From Rufibacter sediminis (lineage in GTDB: Bacteria > Bacteroidota > Bacteroidia > Cytophagales > Hymenobacteraceae), in the NCBI RefSeq assembly GCF_014269285.1, contig NZ_JACOAF010000030.1, positions 310,001-374,000 on the forward strand: DNA of 64,000 nt, in the 5' to 3' direction. The translations under genes and the position numbers were made by a program. This document shows, one piece after another, positions 7,424 to 16,076 of this stretch (within the stretch, counting starts at the first letter, position 1; each line of letters begins with the position of its first letter). Below the pieces are notes generated by a model. The model searched no databases and was not told the DNA's origin. It saw only the letters and a program-made list of their open reading frames with translations.

Positions 7424-9220
7424 CTAAAAACGGCCCGTGATCCCGAAGTGAATCTTGCCTCTGGAGAGACTAAAACCCTCTTGCGAAGTCCTGCCAACAG
7501 AGTAAACTAGCTGAAACACACCGGCTCCCGTGGAAAAGCTGATGCCGCCGCCTACCCCGCTGGCCCACTGAATATTTTTTTCATTTTTCAGGTCGCGGCG
7601 CAGATATCCCTGGTCATACAGCAGGAAAACGTACGAATCCTGCCCCGTGTACTGCCGGTACTCCAGCGTGCTGATCCCGTAAGAAGACGCATAAAACGTG
7701 TAATCATCAAAGCCCCGCAGTGAAGCCAGCCCTCCTAACCGGAACAATTCATTCAGATACAGCCGCTGGTTAACCAATCCCTCCGCCCGGAGGCGAGTCA
7801 GTAGCACCCCGTTCTTGAAGAGGGGCCAATACCGCTCCAGCCGGGCGGCCAGGGAAAACTGGGTTGTTTTCAGCGGAATGGTGTCATAGTAACTGACCTC
7901 CACCTTGGCATTGCGCAAGACGCGCTTATTCCCCACCGCTCCCTGGAGGTACGCCTGTGCTCCCCGCCTCGGGAAGTACAGGTCATCCAAGTTGCCCCAG
8001 GCGTAGGCCAACCCGTACGAAGTGAAGTTGGCGTCAATGGCTGAAGAATCGGAGCGGCGCTGCCGCAAGGCTTCTGGCGAGAGCAGCTGCGAACTGACCA
8101 CCTCGGCAAAGAACGTAACCCGGCTGGTGGTGGAGAGCGGATAGGCAATCTCCAGGCGCGGCCGCAGGTTCAGAAAGGACGTGTCCTGTTTGTACAGGTG
8201 AAACAAACCCGCTACCTCTAGGGGCGAGTTGAAAAAGTGTGGGTGCCGGTATTCCAGGTCCAGAATCTGGGAATTGCGTTCCACTTTGCGCCAGTGCAGC
8301 CCTATCTGCTTGCCGCTGCCCCGCAGGTTCCTGATCTGCAGGTTCACCTCACCGGTGATCAGCAGTTTGGCCGAGGAGGAGGAATTATCCGGCAGAAACC
8401 CGATGATGCCGTCAAACTGGTTCGCTTTTTTCTCGTCCAGGAAGAAATACACGCGGGCCTGGTTTTTGGCGAACAAGACCTGCGGCTCGGCCATGACGCG
8501 CACGAACGGCAACTGCCGGAGCGCGCGCATGGCGGCTTCTATCCGTTGCAGAGAATAGGGTTGGCCCGGGGCAATCTGGGCATAGCGATACAGAGTGCGC
8601 AACTGCATGCGGCTGGAGCCCACAATCTGTACCGAGTCAATCAGCATCAAGGGGCCCCGCACCACGCGCAGCACGCCACTCAATGAATCATTGTACAGGC
8701 GCAAAGAGTCAAGATGAACGGCCGCGTACGGAAACCCGCTGTTCTCGGCTTCGCGCAGCAAAGCCTGCTGCAGTTGGGCAAACTCCGCGGGCCTAAAAGG
8801 TCGGTTGTTGTAGAGTTTCTCCCGGAAGCCCACCTTCTCCAGCAATCCTTCGCCTACGTTGCCGTTCCGGAGCGATGCCCAGGTATAGGGCCGGCCCACG
8901 TACACCTGCACCCACAAAGAATCTTGCCGCTGGCGCACACTGTCCAGCGAGGCTGTAAGGTAGCCTTCTTTCTGCACGCGCGCCAGCCAGCCGCGCAGGT
9001 CCTGCCGGACACCCAGTGAATCGCGGACCAGGAGCTTGGGTTGCAGGCGCTGCCAGATCGCCACGGCCTCGGTGTCTGGGGACTGTACCTGAACCACCAT
9101 TTTGCGGTCCTGCGCCTGCCCGGCGCCGCACCAAAGCAGCAAGGCCAGGAGTAGCCCCAGAAATGCGTACCTTTGCCGGACATTCTTTTGGTACAGACGG
9201 GAACTAGACCTCCTCTTCAT
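7424..9220 (-). CDS. BamA/TamA-like (Omp85 superfamily) outer-membrane protein
   Basis: A 598-residue protein with a signal peptide (hydrophobic AFLGLLLALLLWCGAGQAQ, cleavage after AQA), then POTRA-like segments to about residue 270 and a C-terminal beta-barrel. The Omp85 signature LRGF is at 501-504 in GGLASLRGFDDYTF, and the protein ends in an aromatic residue (GRF), usual for barrel insertion. The family inserts or moves proteins or lipids across the outer membrane. It is shorter than BamA (about 800 residues) and nearer TamA or the surface-antigen (D15) proteins. It is divergent from hemW; the tRNA is the next feature downstream. The substrate cannot be told. Confidence 0.82.
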   Translation of the reverse strand: MKRRSSSRLYQKNVRQRYAFLGLLLALLLWCGAGQAQDRKMVVQVQSPDTEAVAIWQRLQPKLLVRDSLGVRQDLRGWLARVQKEGYLTASLDSVRQRQDSLWVQVYVGRPYTWASLRNGNVGEGLLEKVGFREKLYNNRPFRPAEFAQLQQALLREAENSGFPYAAVHLDSLRLYNDSLSGVLRVVRGPLMLIDSVQIVGSSRMQLRTLYRYAQIAPGQPYSLQRIEAAMRALRQLPFVRVMAEPQVLFAKNQARVYFFLDEKKANQFDGIIGFLPDNSSSSAKLLITGEVNLQIRNLRGSGKQIGLHWRKVERNSQILDLEYRHPHFFNSPLEVAGLFHLYKQDTSFLNLRPRLEIAYPLSTTSRVTFFAEVVSSQLLSPEALRQRRSDSSAIDANFTSYGLAYAWGNLDDLYFPRRGAQAYLQGAVGNKRVLRNAKVEVSYYDTIPLKTTQFSLAARLERYWPLFKNGVLLTRLRAEGLVNQRLYLNELFRLGGLASLRGFDDYTFYASSYGISTLEYRQYTGQDSYVFLLYDQGYLRRDLKNEKNIQWASGVGGGISFSTGAGVFQLVYSVGRTSQEGFSLSRGKIHFGITGRF

Positions 9221-9246
9221 TGTTTCTAAAGGTACGGCGCACGCTG

Positions 9247-9254
9247 CAAAGTTA
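9247..9254 (-). promoter_or_regulatory. Possible -7 element for the Omp85-like gene
   Basis: TAACTTTG on the - strand matches TAnnTTTG, 27 bp before the start codon. No clear TTG was found at the expected upstream distance, so only half the promoter is supported. Confidence 0.4.
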
Positions 9255-9306
9255 ACGCACCGCCGGTTTCATTTACATCTAACGCTTTCCCTAGCCCTAT
9301 CCTATT

Positions 9307-10446
9307 TTGGCCGGAATTTATCTTCATATCCCTTTCTGCAAACAGGCCTGCCACTACTGCGATTTCCATTTCAGTACGTCCATGGGCCTGAAGGAGCAGG
9401 TCTTGCAAGCCATGCACCAGGAACTGGCCCTGCAACAGCAGTACCTGAGCGGAGAGGTCATCAACACCATTTACTTCGGGGGCGGCACGCCTTCCATCTT
9501 ATCCGTAGCCGAGCTGAACGGCCTTTTGGAGGCGATTTACGCGAAACATACGGTAAACTCCAACGCCGAGATCACGCTGGAAGCCAACCCCGACGACCTT
9601 ACCCTGGAGAAACTGCAGGCGCTGCGCCAAACCCGCATCAACCGCCTGAGCATTGGCGTGCAGTCGTTCCATGACCCGCATCTGCAACTCATGAACCGGC
9701 CGCATACCGCCACGGAGGCCGCCGCCTGCATTGGAATGGCGCAGGAACTGGGCTTTGACAACATCTCGCTGGACCTCATCTACGGCATCCCGGCCGAGGA
9801 CCCGGCGCTCTGGGAGCAGGACCTGGCCAAAGCCTTCGCTTTAAACGTGCAGCACCTTTCCTGTTACGCGCTCACCATTGAACCCAACACCGTGTTTGGG
9901 AGCCGCGTGCGCAAGGGCAAGTTCTCCCCCGCCGATGAGGAGCGCGTGGCCCACCAGTTTGAGCTGCTCATGACCCAGGCCGCTGACCATGGTTTCCTGC
10001 ATTATGAGATCTCCAACTTCTGCCAGCCGGGCTTTGAGAGCAAACACAACAGCAGCTACTGGAAACAGGTGCCGTACCTGGGCATCGGGCCTAGCGCGCA
10101 CTCGTTCAACGGCGTGAGTCGCCAGTTCAACATCGCCCACAACCCCAAATACGTGCAGGCGCTGGAGGCCGGGCAATTGCCGTGTACCGTAGAGGAGCTT
10201 TCCGTGGAAGACCGGGTGAACGAGTACGTCATGACCACGCTGCGCACCAGCTGGGGCTGTGACACGGCTTTCATCCGGCAGAAATGGGGCATTGATCTGG
10301 TGGCGCTTCACGCGGTCTACCTGCAGAAGATTGCAGCCCAGGGCCTGTTGCGCCAGGAAGGCGACGTTCTCCTCTTAACCGAAGCGGGCAAACTCCTCGC
10401 CGACGAGATAGCGCTGGATTTGTTTCTCTTGGAAGAAGAGGCGTAA
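9307..10446 (+). CDS. hemW: HemW, radical SAM haem chaperone
   Basis: A 379-residue radical SAM protein. The iron-sulphur motif CKQACHYC (C11, C15, C18) lies in IPFCKQACHYCDFHF, and GGGTPS (about 57-62) binds AdoMet. The usual HemW/HemN-like C-terminal domain follows. The start is a TTG at 9307 (reading MAGIYLHIPFC, the standard HemW N-terminus); a stop at 9292 and no ATG before it leave no better choice. Known role: a haem-binding relative of coproporphyrinogen III dehydrogenase that delivers haem, not a true HemN. A perfect 46-bp palindrome follows 8 bp after its stop. Confidence 0.92.
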   Translation: MAGIYLHIPFCKQACHYCDFHFSTSMGLKEQVLQAMHQELALQQQYLSGEVINTIYFGGGTPSILSVAELNGLLEAIYAKHTVNSNAEITLEANPDDLTLEKLQALRQTRINRLSIGVQSFHDPHLQLMNRPHTATEAAACIGMAQELGFDNISLDLIYGIPAEDPALWEQDLAKAFALNVQHLSCYALTIEPNTVFGSRVRKGKFSPADEERVAHQFELLMTQAADHGFLHYEISNFCQPGFESKHNSSYWKQVPYLGIGPSAHSFNGVSRQFNIAHNPKYVQALEAGQLPCTVEELSVEDRVNEYVMTTLRTSWGCDTAFIRQKWGIDLVALHAVYLQKIAAQGLLRQEGDVLLLTEAGKLLADEIALDLFLLEEEA

Positions 10447-10454
10447 ACGATGCG

Positions 10455-10500
10455 CCGGTGTTTCGGGCCTGTTTTCCAGAAAACAGGCCCGAAACACCGG
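10455..10500 (+). repeat. GTTTT/AAAAC palindrome, copy 1 (perfect, 22-bp stem)
   Basis: A perfect inverted repeat with a 2-nt loop (CA), 8 bp past the hemW stop and followed by TTTCTTT on the + strand. Inner core is shared with the family; the outer CCGGTG/CACCGG is unique to this copy. It could act as the hemW terminator. Confidence 0.85.
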
Positions 10501-10632
10501 TTTCTTTCCAAGGCAATCCACCTCAGGAAAACTCTTCGCGCCGATCACCGTTGAAATAATGTCCATCTTTGCCTGAATGAAAGCACACTCCTCCTGAAAT
10601 CCATTATCCACGAAAACCATCTCCTTCCTTCC

Positions 10633-11319
10633 CTGAAAAAATCTCTTCTTTCCTATAAGCTATTGATTCTGCTCTTCTGCGGTTTTCTAACGGCCTCCTG
10701 CGGCGATGACGATGAAGAATCCCTGCCTTCTTTGTCCAACCAGCTGGAGTATTATGACATGATGTATGACCTGACGCTTGGGGCAACATTTGACGGAGGC
10801 CCTACTGGATTTTCCTCAAACGATACCCACTTTGGCCGGGTATTCCTGGTGACGGATGCAGATAACATAGGAGAGCGGGTGAACCTTGTTTTTGACACCT
10901 ATTCCTTAGGCACCTCGGGTTTCAAAGCCGGCAGGTTTGACTACGGAAGCATTGCCGGCCTGACCAGCGCTCAGCGAAGCGCCGCCTACGGGAACAGGAG
11001 CTTCTTCGTTAATTCCTACCTGGTGGTTGATTTGAACGATGACGAGGAACTGGATAACAGCGAAGTAGTAATGATTACCGGAGGCACGGTTACCATCTCC
11101 GGCACGGCTCCCGAGTATACCTTGGAGTGCGACGTGGTACTGGAAAACGGACAAACCGTAAGAGCCCAGTACACCGGAGATTTCATTGACATCACCGATG
11201 ACATCATTGATGAAGACGGCGTCAAGATGGACGAAGGTGATGCCAAAGCCAATAGAAGGGCAAAATCTGGCATTTCGCCTTTCCTCTTGAAAGCACCAAA
11301 ATCACTTAAAGACGAATAA
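10633..11319 (+). CDS. Acidic lipoprotein of unknown function
   Basis: A lipoprotein with lipobox TASC followed by GDDDEES, a typical Bacteroidota lipoprotein export pattern. No ATG fits. A TTG at 10663 would leave only about 12 residues before the Cys. A CTG at 10633 gives MKKSLLSYKLLILLFCGF and then the lipobox, a complete signal peptide, and is my choice with caution. The mature part, about 200 residues, is beta-rich and acidic (DDEELDNSEVV, DITDDIIDEDG) and resembles no family I can name. It sits alone between two palindromes. The start is uncertain; the frame itself is well supported. Confidence 0.65.
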   Translation: MKKSLLSYKLLILLFCGFLTASCGDDDEESLPSLSNQLEYYDMMYDLTLGATFDGGPTGFSSNDTHFGRVFLVTDADNIGERVNLVFDTYSLGTSGFKAGRFDYGSIAGLTSAQRSAAYGNRSFFVNSYLVVDLNDDEELDNSEVVMITGGTVTISGTAPEYTLECDVVLENGQTVRAQYTGDFIDITDDIIDEDGVKMDEGDAKANRRAKSGISPFLLKAPKSLKDE

Positions 11320-11351
11320 GTCCCGGCGGCGGCTCTCATCGCTTTGGGCGT

Positions 11352-11417
11352 AAAAGGCAAACTCCTGTTTTAGGGCTGTTTTCTGGAAAACAGCCCTAAA
11401 ACAGGAGTTTGCCTTTT
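11352..11417 (+). repeat. GTTTT/AAAAC palindrome, copy 2 (perfect, 32-bp stem)
   Basis: A perfect 32-bp inverted repeat with a 2-nt loop (TG), the longest of the family, 32 bp past the lipoprotein stop. The outer 16 bp (AAAAGGCAAACTCCTG and complement) are unique to this copy, and it ends in TTTT, so it could terminate transcription on either strand. Confidence 0.88.
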
Positions 11418-11448
11418 AGTTCCTATCTTTCGGCACCTCAGGCTGGCC

Positions 11449-11494
11449 TCTTTGTTTTAGCGGTTCTTTTGAGAAAACAGCCCTAAAACAGAAG
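11449..11494 (+). repeat. GTTTT/AAAAC palindrome, copy 3 (imperfect)
   Basis: A degenerate copy 32 bp after copy 2; the right arm AAAACAGCCCTAAAACAG matches the family, the left arm is partly decayed. Confidence 0.6.
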
Positions 11495-11582
11495 GTTTTC
11501 GTTGACCGATCTTTTTTGGTGGGCTCCGTTTCCAAAACATTTCCCGGCGCAGGAGGTATTGGTCATAATCGCTTAATAGCCA

Positions 11583-12707
11583 ATGAAAAAGTTTATGTAT
11601 ATCCTGCTCTCACTCATTGCCACCCTTGCGGTAGGCGGTATGTTGTTCATGGCATTTGCACCGCAGTTTGGGGCCGCCGCCCACGGGCAAAGCCTGGAGC
11701 GCATCCAGAAAGCCAAGAATTACAAAGACGGGAAGTTTCAGAACCTATCTCCCACGCCCATGATGGACGAGTCGCCCTTTCTGGACAAGGTGAAGATCTT
11801 CGCCAAATTCATTGGTGGCACGGAGGGAGCCACTCCGGCGGAGGAGCTGCCCATGGCGCCTCTAAAGAAAGAGGATTTCGCGGGCACGCCGGGCGCCGGG
11901 GTGAAGGTCACGTGGTTCGGGCACTCGGCGGTACTGCTGGAAGTGAACGGCAAACGCATCTTCGCGGACCCGATGCTGGGCCAAAGGGCCTCGCCGGTTT
12001 CTTTCATTGGGAGCAAACGGTTCAACGAGAAATTGCCCCTCGCCATTGAAGACCTGCCGCCGCTGGATGTGGTGCTTCTGTCGCACGACCACTATGACCA
12101 CCTGGACCACGGCACCATCCTGAAACTGAAAGCCAAAACCCGCCATTTCATCGTACCGCTAGGCGTGGCCGCGCACCTGCAACGCTGGGGCGTGGACAGT
12201 AGCAAAATCACCGAGCTGAACTGGTGGGAAACCACCGATTTCGAGGGGCTATTCCTGGCGTCTACGCCCGCCCGCCACTTCTCGGGCCGGGGCCTCCGGG
12301 ACCGTGACAAGACGCTGTGGTGCTCCTGGGTCCTGAAAAGCGGAAACCAGTCCATTTACTTCGGCGGCGACTCCGGTTATGACATACACTTCAAGCAGAT
12401 TGGCGAGAAATACGGTCCCTTTGATCTCACCCTGCTGGAGTGCGGGCAGTACAACGAGGCCTGGAAGTTCATCCACATGATGCCGGAGCAAACCGCCCAG
12501 GCCCACCTGGACCTGAAAGGAAAAGTTTTGATGGCCACGCACTGGGGCGCTTTTTCGCTGGCCCTGCACCACTGGAAAGAACCTATTCAACGCCTGTCAA
12601 AAGCAGCACAGCAACAGAACATCCAACTGGTCACTCCCCTGATCGGGCAACGCTGGAGTCTGCAATCTAACCTGCCGCAAACCCAGTGGTGGCAGGGCGT
12701 GGAGTAG
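11583..12707 (+). CDS. MBL-fold metal-dependent hydrolase (UlaG/RomA/NAPE-PLD-like)
   Basis: A 374-residue metallo-beta-lactamase-fold protein. The metal motif HDHYDH (H168, H170, D172, H173) lies in VVLLSHDHYDHLDH; VTWFGHSAVLLE (109-120) is the usual first strand of the UlaG/NAPE-PLD branch, and FGGDSGYD and MATHWGAFSL supply later ligands. The N-terminus has a hydrophobic anchor or uncleaved signal (YILLSLIATLAVGGMLFMAF), placing it at the membrane or periplasm. Relatives include a phospholipase D acting on N-acyl-phosphatidylethanolamine and RomA. The substrate is not predictable. It appears monocistronic. Confidence 0.85.
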   Translation: MKKFMYILLSLIATLAVGGMLFMAFAPQFGAAAHGQSLERIQKAKNYKDGKFQNLSPTPMMDESPFLDKVKIFAKFIGGTEGATPAEELPMAPLKKEDFAGTPGAGVKVTWFGHSAVLLEVNGKRIFADPMLGQRASPVSFIGSKRFNEKLPLAIEDLPPLDVVLLSHDHYDHLDHGTILKLKAKTRHFIVPLGVAAHLQRWGVDSSKITELNWWETTDFEGLFLASTPARHFSGRGLRDRDKTLWCSWVLKSGNQSIYFGGDSGYDIHFKQIGEKYGPFDLTLLECGQYNEAWKFIHMMPEQTAQAHLDLKGKVLMATHWGAFSLALHHWKEPIQRLSKAAQQQNIQLVTPLIGQRWSLQSNLPQTQWWQGVE

Positions 12708-12781
12708 AAAGCCAGCCAGAAGGTAATTACATACGGGCAGTTGTTTACAAACTGATTTTTTCCCCGGAGAAGAGAACATTC

Positions 12782-12857
12782 TGTAGGGGCAATCCCTTGT
12801 GGTTGCCCTTTGCAGTTCCCAAACGTGTAAGGGCAACCACAAGGGATTGCCCCTACA
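12782..12857. repeat. MITE-like element A, copy 1 (short form)
   Basis: A perfect 29-bp inverted repeat (12782-12810 and 12829-12857; outer sequence TGTAGGGGCAATCCCTTGTG) around an 18-nt spacer. Copies with the same ends and longer interiors lie at 45042-45395 and 53350-53528, so this looks internally deleted. It codes for nothing. Confidence 0.85.
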
Positions 12858-12963
12858 AACACGACATTGCTTTTTATACTCGATCATCCCCTTGAAATCA
12901 GCTTGGGAAATGCTGCTGTAGTGTGGTGATGAATCGGCGAATTTCCTCAGAAGAGAGTAAGTT

Positions 12964-13003
12964 CTGTTTTGGGCCTGGTTTATGAAAATCGGCTGAAAAA
13001 CGC
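12964..13003 (+). repeat. GTTTT/AAAAC palindrome, copy 4 (imperfect)
   Basis: Arms TTTTGGGCCTGGTTT and GAAAATCGGCTGAAAAACG, 30 bp before the next start codon, with several mismatches. Confidence 0.55.
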
Positions 13004-13032
13004 ATCTTCTTAGAAACTAATCTTCTAAGACT

Positions 13033-13434
13033 ATGGAAACTCTCAGCAACCACCGCCCCAGCTTTCCCCACGCCTTCCGGCCCAGAAAATTCCAGGTTCC
13101 TTTTGCCTTCGGTTATGCTTTTCTGCTCCTGTGCTTCTTCTGCGGCGTTTTCTATCTTTCCAGACCTTCTATTCTGGCTGATCAGGCTCTAGGGGTAATC
13201 TCCCAGGAAGCTGCTTCTCCTGATTACTCAGCTTCCGCTCCCGCCATGAATGCAGAAGTCGTGTATCTGCGTGAGACAGAGGAGGCCCGCGGGGCGGATT
13301 CTTCCAATAGCCACCCAGTTGCTCGCACTACTGCTGATCTGGAACATCACCCTATGTTTGCTCCGCTGCAACAGCAGCTCCCAGATTCTATGCCGCTCAT
13401 TTTCCGGCCAGAGGCGTGGCAGAATCGGAAATAA
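13033..13434 (+). CDS. Small single-pass membrane protein, unknown
   Basis: A 133-residue protein with a basic N-terminus, one strong transmembrane segment (FAFGYAFLLLCFFCGVFYLS, about 24-44) and a polar, probably periplasmic tail rich in Ser, Ala and Glu with little predicted structure. No family is recognised. It starts after a degenerate palindrome and precedes the SGNH esterase by 118 bp on the same strand, so the two may be co-transcribed. The composition is that of a tethered linker protein; no catalytic motif is visible. Confidence 0.55.
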   Translation: METLSNHRPSFPHAFRPRKFQVPFAFGYAFLLLCFFCGVFYLSRPSILADQALGVISQEAASPDYSASAPAMNAEVVYLRETEEARGADSSNSHPVARTTADLEHHPMFAPLQQQLPDSMPLIFRPEAWQNRK

Positions 13435-13551
13435 AACGCGTTTGGAGACAAAGGTGGAAACAGGTTTTTCTTTGCCGGCAGGCTTTGAAACGCAACGAGT
13501 TCTCAGCATCTTTGCCAGCACCTGTTTCTACCCTTCAACTCCTTTGACTTC

Positions 13552-14646
13552 ATGCGTTCCAACGTTTTCCTCCGGCTGTCGGCGTTTCTTTTTGTAGTGC
13601 TTTGGTCTGGCTGCGTGAGCCAGAAAACCGTTTCTGTTACCCCAGTAGATGAACACGTGGCCTACATGGGCCGGGTGGGAAAACCATCGCCGGAAGCGGC
13701 GGAACTGTACTGGTCGGGCACGTCGGTGAAGATGAATTTTGAGGGCACTTCCGTGAAAGCACGCCTAAAAGATAACACGGGCAAGAGCTACTACAACGTG
13801 ATCCTTGACGGAGACAGCATCTCCATGATCCAGCCAGACACGGCGGCGAAGTTTTACACGCTGGCGGCCCAGTTGCCGGCCGGCAAGCACACGGTAGAGC
13901 TGTTTAAACGCACCGAGTGGGACAAAGGCACCACTACTTTTTACGGCTTTGAAGTGGAAGGCAAAGGGAAACTCCTGCCGGTGGCGCCGCCGAAAACCCG
14001 CACCATTGAGTTCTACGGCAACTCCATCACGGCCGGGTACGCCGTGGAAGATTACTCGGGCAAAGACAACCCGGCAGGCCCCAACACGAACCACTACCTG
14101 AGCTACGCGGCCTTGACCTCGCGCTTCTTTGACGCCGAGCACACCTGCATCTGCAAAAGCGGCATCGGGATCACCGTGAGCTGGGAGGCCAACATCATGC
14201 CCGATATCTATGACCGCCTGAACCCGTCTGACCCAAGCAGCAAGTGGGATTTCTCGCAAAAGCAACCCGATGTGGTGGTGATCAACCTCTTCCAAAACGA
14301 CTCCTGGATTGTGAACTTGCCCAACAATGACCAGTACAAACGCCGGTTCGGGAACACGAAACCTACCGAGGAGTTCCTGATCACGGCGTACCAGAACTTC
14401 GTGAAGAGCATCCGGGGCAAATACCCCAACGCGCACATCATTGCCATGCTGGGCAACATGGACATCACCCGCCCCGGATCGCCGTGGCCGGGCTACGTGG
14501 AGAAAGCCGTGGCCGGTCTGCAGGACGGGAAAATCTACACGCTGTTTGCGCCTTACAAAAACACACCCGGCCATCCGAGGGTAGAAGAGCAGCAGGCCAT
14601 GGCTAATCAGCTTATCAAGTTCATGCAGGAGAAACTGAACTGGTAA
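13552..14646 (+). CDS. CE2-type SGNH-hydrolase carbohydrate esterase, lipoprotein
   Basis: A 364-residue lipoprotein (lipobox LWSGC, Cys21). Residues 30-140 form a jelly-roll-like N-terminal domain (YMGRVG, GTSVKMNFEGTSVKARL), followed by an SGNH domain: nucleophile Ser158 in FYGNSITAGY, block III around N249 (NLFQND) and catalytic His341 (NTPGHPRVEEQ). Jelly roll plus SGNH, without the usual Asp before His, is the CE2 acetyl-xylan-esterase layout. Known activity: removing acetyl groups from plant or microbial polysaccharides. Lipidation suggests surface or periplasmic location. Good family confidence; the substrate is not known. Confidence 0.85.
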   Translation: MRSNVFLRLSAFLFVVLWSGCVSQKTVSVTPVDEHVAYMGRVGKPSPEAAELYWSGTSVKMNFEGTSVKARLKDNTGKSYYNVILDGDSISMIQPDTAAKFYTLAAQLPAGKHTVELFKRTEWDKGTTTFYGFEVEGKGKLLPVAPPKTRTIEFYGNSITAGYAVEDYSGKDNPAGPNTNHYLSYAALTSRFFDAEHTCICKSGIGITVSWEANIMPDIYDRLNPSDPSSKWDFSQKQPDVVVINLFQNDSWIVNLPNNDQYKRRFGNTKPTEEFLITAYQNFVKSIRGKYPNAHIIAMLGNMDITRPGSPWPGYVEKAVAGLQDGKIYTLFAPYKNTPGHPRVEEQQAMANQLIKFMQEKLNW

Positions 14647-14680
14647 GATTTAGCCTGTCACATTCTTTACCAACTTCCAT

Positions 14681-15400
14681 ATGAGAAACATTTTACTTGT
14701 CTTGTTTTTACTTCTTTCTTTTTCTGCAATTAGCCAGATAGATAAAAGGAACCCTACCATAGACGTGATCGGGAGTGCTAAAATCACGGTAAAACCAGAT
14801 GTGGGCATCTTAATCATTGGGATAAGAGAAAACAACCTGAATTTCAGTGAGGCGATTACTGGCTTGAACAAGAAGACAAAAGATGTTACAAGCCAGATCG
14901 TCTCCATTGGCTTCAAAGAAGAGGACATTAAGACCACAAACTTTGAAATTGAGAAATATACCGTTTTTATAAAGGAGCAAGATATAGACAGTGGATATGT
15001 GGCTACCCAAAGCATCACCGTTGACTTCAAGAATAGTAAAGAAACCATTACCAGAATCCTGAACACATTTGCCAAAAGCAACACTGATTTCACCTTGAAC
15101 TTTAATTTTAAGTTATCTGATGAATTAAGGGCATAGGTGCAGGATGAACTGATAAAACTCTCTATTGAAAACTCTAAGCATAAGGCGCACCTAATAGCCT
15201 CCTCCACAGGTGTGCGCTTAGGCAAAATCCTTGACATTGGGTACGGGAACAACTACTATGGCGGCATGCAGGAATTGGAAGATAAGGCGACGAGTAGGGT
15301 TATGGCGGGTGGAAATGCTATAGGAGAAGCCATGATTGGGTTTACACCTAATGATTTAGAGTTCATTGACCACGTGACAATCACTTGGTCAATAAAATAA
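14681..15400 (+). pseudogene. SIMPL-domain (DUF541) protein split by an in-frame amber codon
   Basis: Residues 1-151 (14681-15136) have a signal peptide (ILLVLFLLLSFSAISQ) and the SIMPL start DVIGSAKITVKPDV. The frame stops at TAG (15134-15136), then continues with no shift through VQDELIKLSIENSKHKAHLI to 15400, the normal second half of the fold. The context DELRA*VQDEL suggests one base change from a Lys, Gln or Glu codon. Known family: periplasmic or outer-membrane proteins of about 230 residues (YggE-like), matching 239 codons here. Either a nonsense pseudogene, a sequencing error, or read-through. The gene is AT-richer than its neighbours. Confidence 0.82.
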
Positions 15401-15410
15401 CGTAACCTCC

Positions 15411-15983
15411 ATGCAAGAAACCCTGCACCAGAACAAGACCTTTGACCAGCTCAACTACACCGGCAAGGGTGTGGCCGGGCGTGAGTTTGAGAACTGCACC
15501 TTTACCAACTGCGATTTCTCCAATACCAACCTCTCCAACAACAGCTTCTCTGATTGCCGTTTTGAGGACTGTAACCTGGGCCTGGTGCAGTTCAGTTACA
15601 CCAAGCTGCACGACGTGACCTTCACCAACTGCAAACTGGTGGGGGTGGACTTCAGCCAGTGCCATGATTTCCTGTTCATGGTGGCCTTCAACCGCTGCTC
15701 GCTGGATTACACCTACTTTGGCAAAAAGAGCCTCAAAAAGACCGTCTTCCAAAGCTGCAGCATCAAGGAAGCCAACTTCACCGATTCTGATTTAACCCAG
15801 GCCGCTTTCCTGGACTGCGACCTGACCCGCACCGTGTTCCAGCGCAGCAACCTGGAGAAAGCCGATTTTAGGACGGCTTACAACTATACCCTGGACCCGG
15901 AGGTGAACCGCATCAAAAAGGCGAAGTTCTCGGCGCAGGGCGCGCTGGGTTTGCTGGCCAAGTATGACATTGACGTGAAGTAA
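15411..15983 (+). CDS. Pentapeptide-repeat protein (Qnr/MfpA-like fold)
   Basis: A 190-residue protein made of A(D/N)LXX-type repeats from about residue 25 to 160: FENCTFTNCDFSNTNLSNNSF, NFTDSDLTQAAFLDCDL and so on, with central Phe or Leu every five residues. This gives a right-handed quadrilateral beta-helix. No signal peptide, so cytoplasmic. Some family members (Qnr, MfpA) mimic DNA and protect gyrase; this one is slightly shorter than Qnr (about 215) and lacks evident loops, so quinolone resistance cannot be inferred. It begins 10 bp after the split SIMPL gene and may be co-transcribed. Confidence 0.85.
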   Translation: MQETLHQNKTFDQLNYTGKGVAGREFENCTFTNCDFSNTNLSNNSFSDCRFEDCNLGLVQFSYTKLHDVTFTNCKLVGVDFSQCHDFLFMVAFNRCSLDYTYFGKKSLKKTVFQSCSIKEANFTDSDLTQAAFLDCDLTRTVFQRSNLEKADFRTAYNYTLDPEVNRIKKAKFSAQGALGLLAKYDIDVK

Positions 15984-16076
15984 ACAACCGGGTGGCGGGT
16001 TCAGCGGGAGAAGAAAATTTGAGTATATTTAGTACCCGCATTTTCACCAGGACAGATTCTTCCGCAGGCGAATTCT

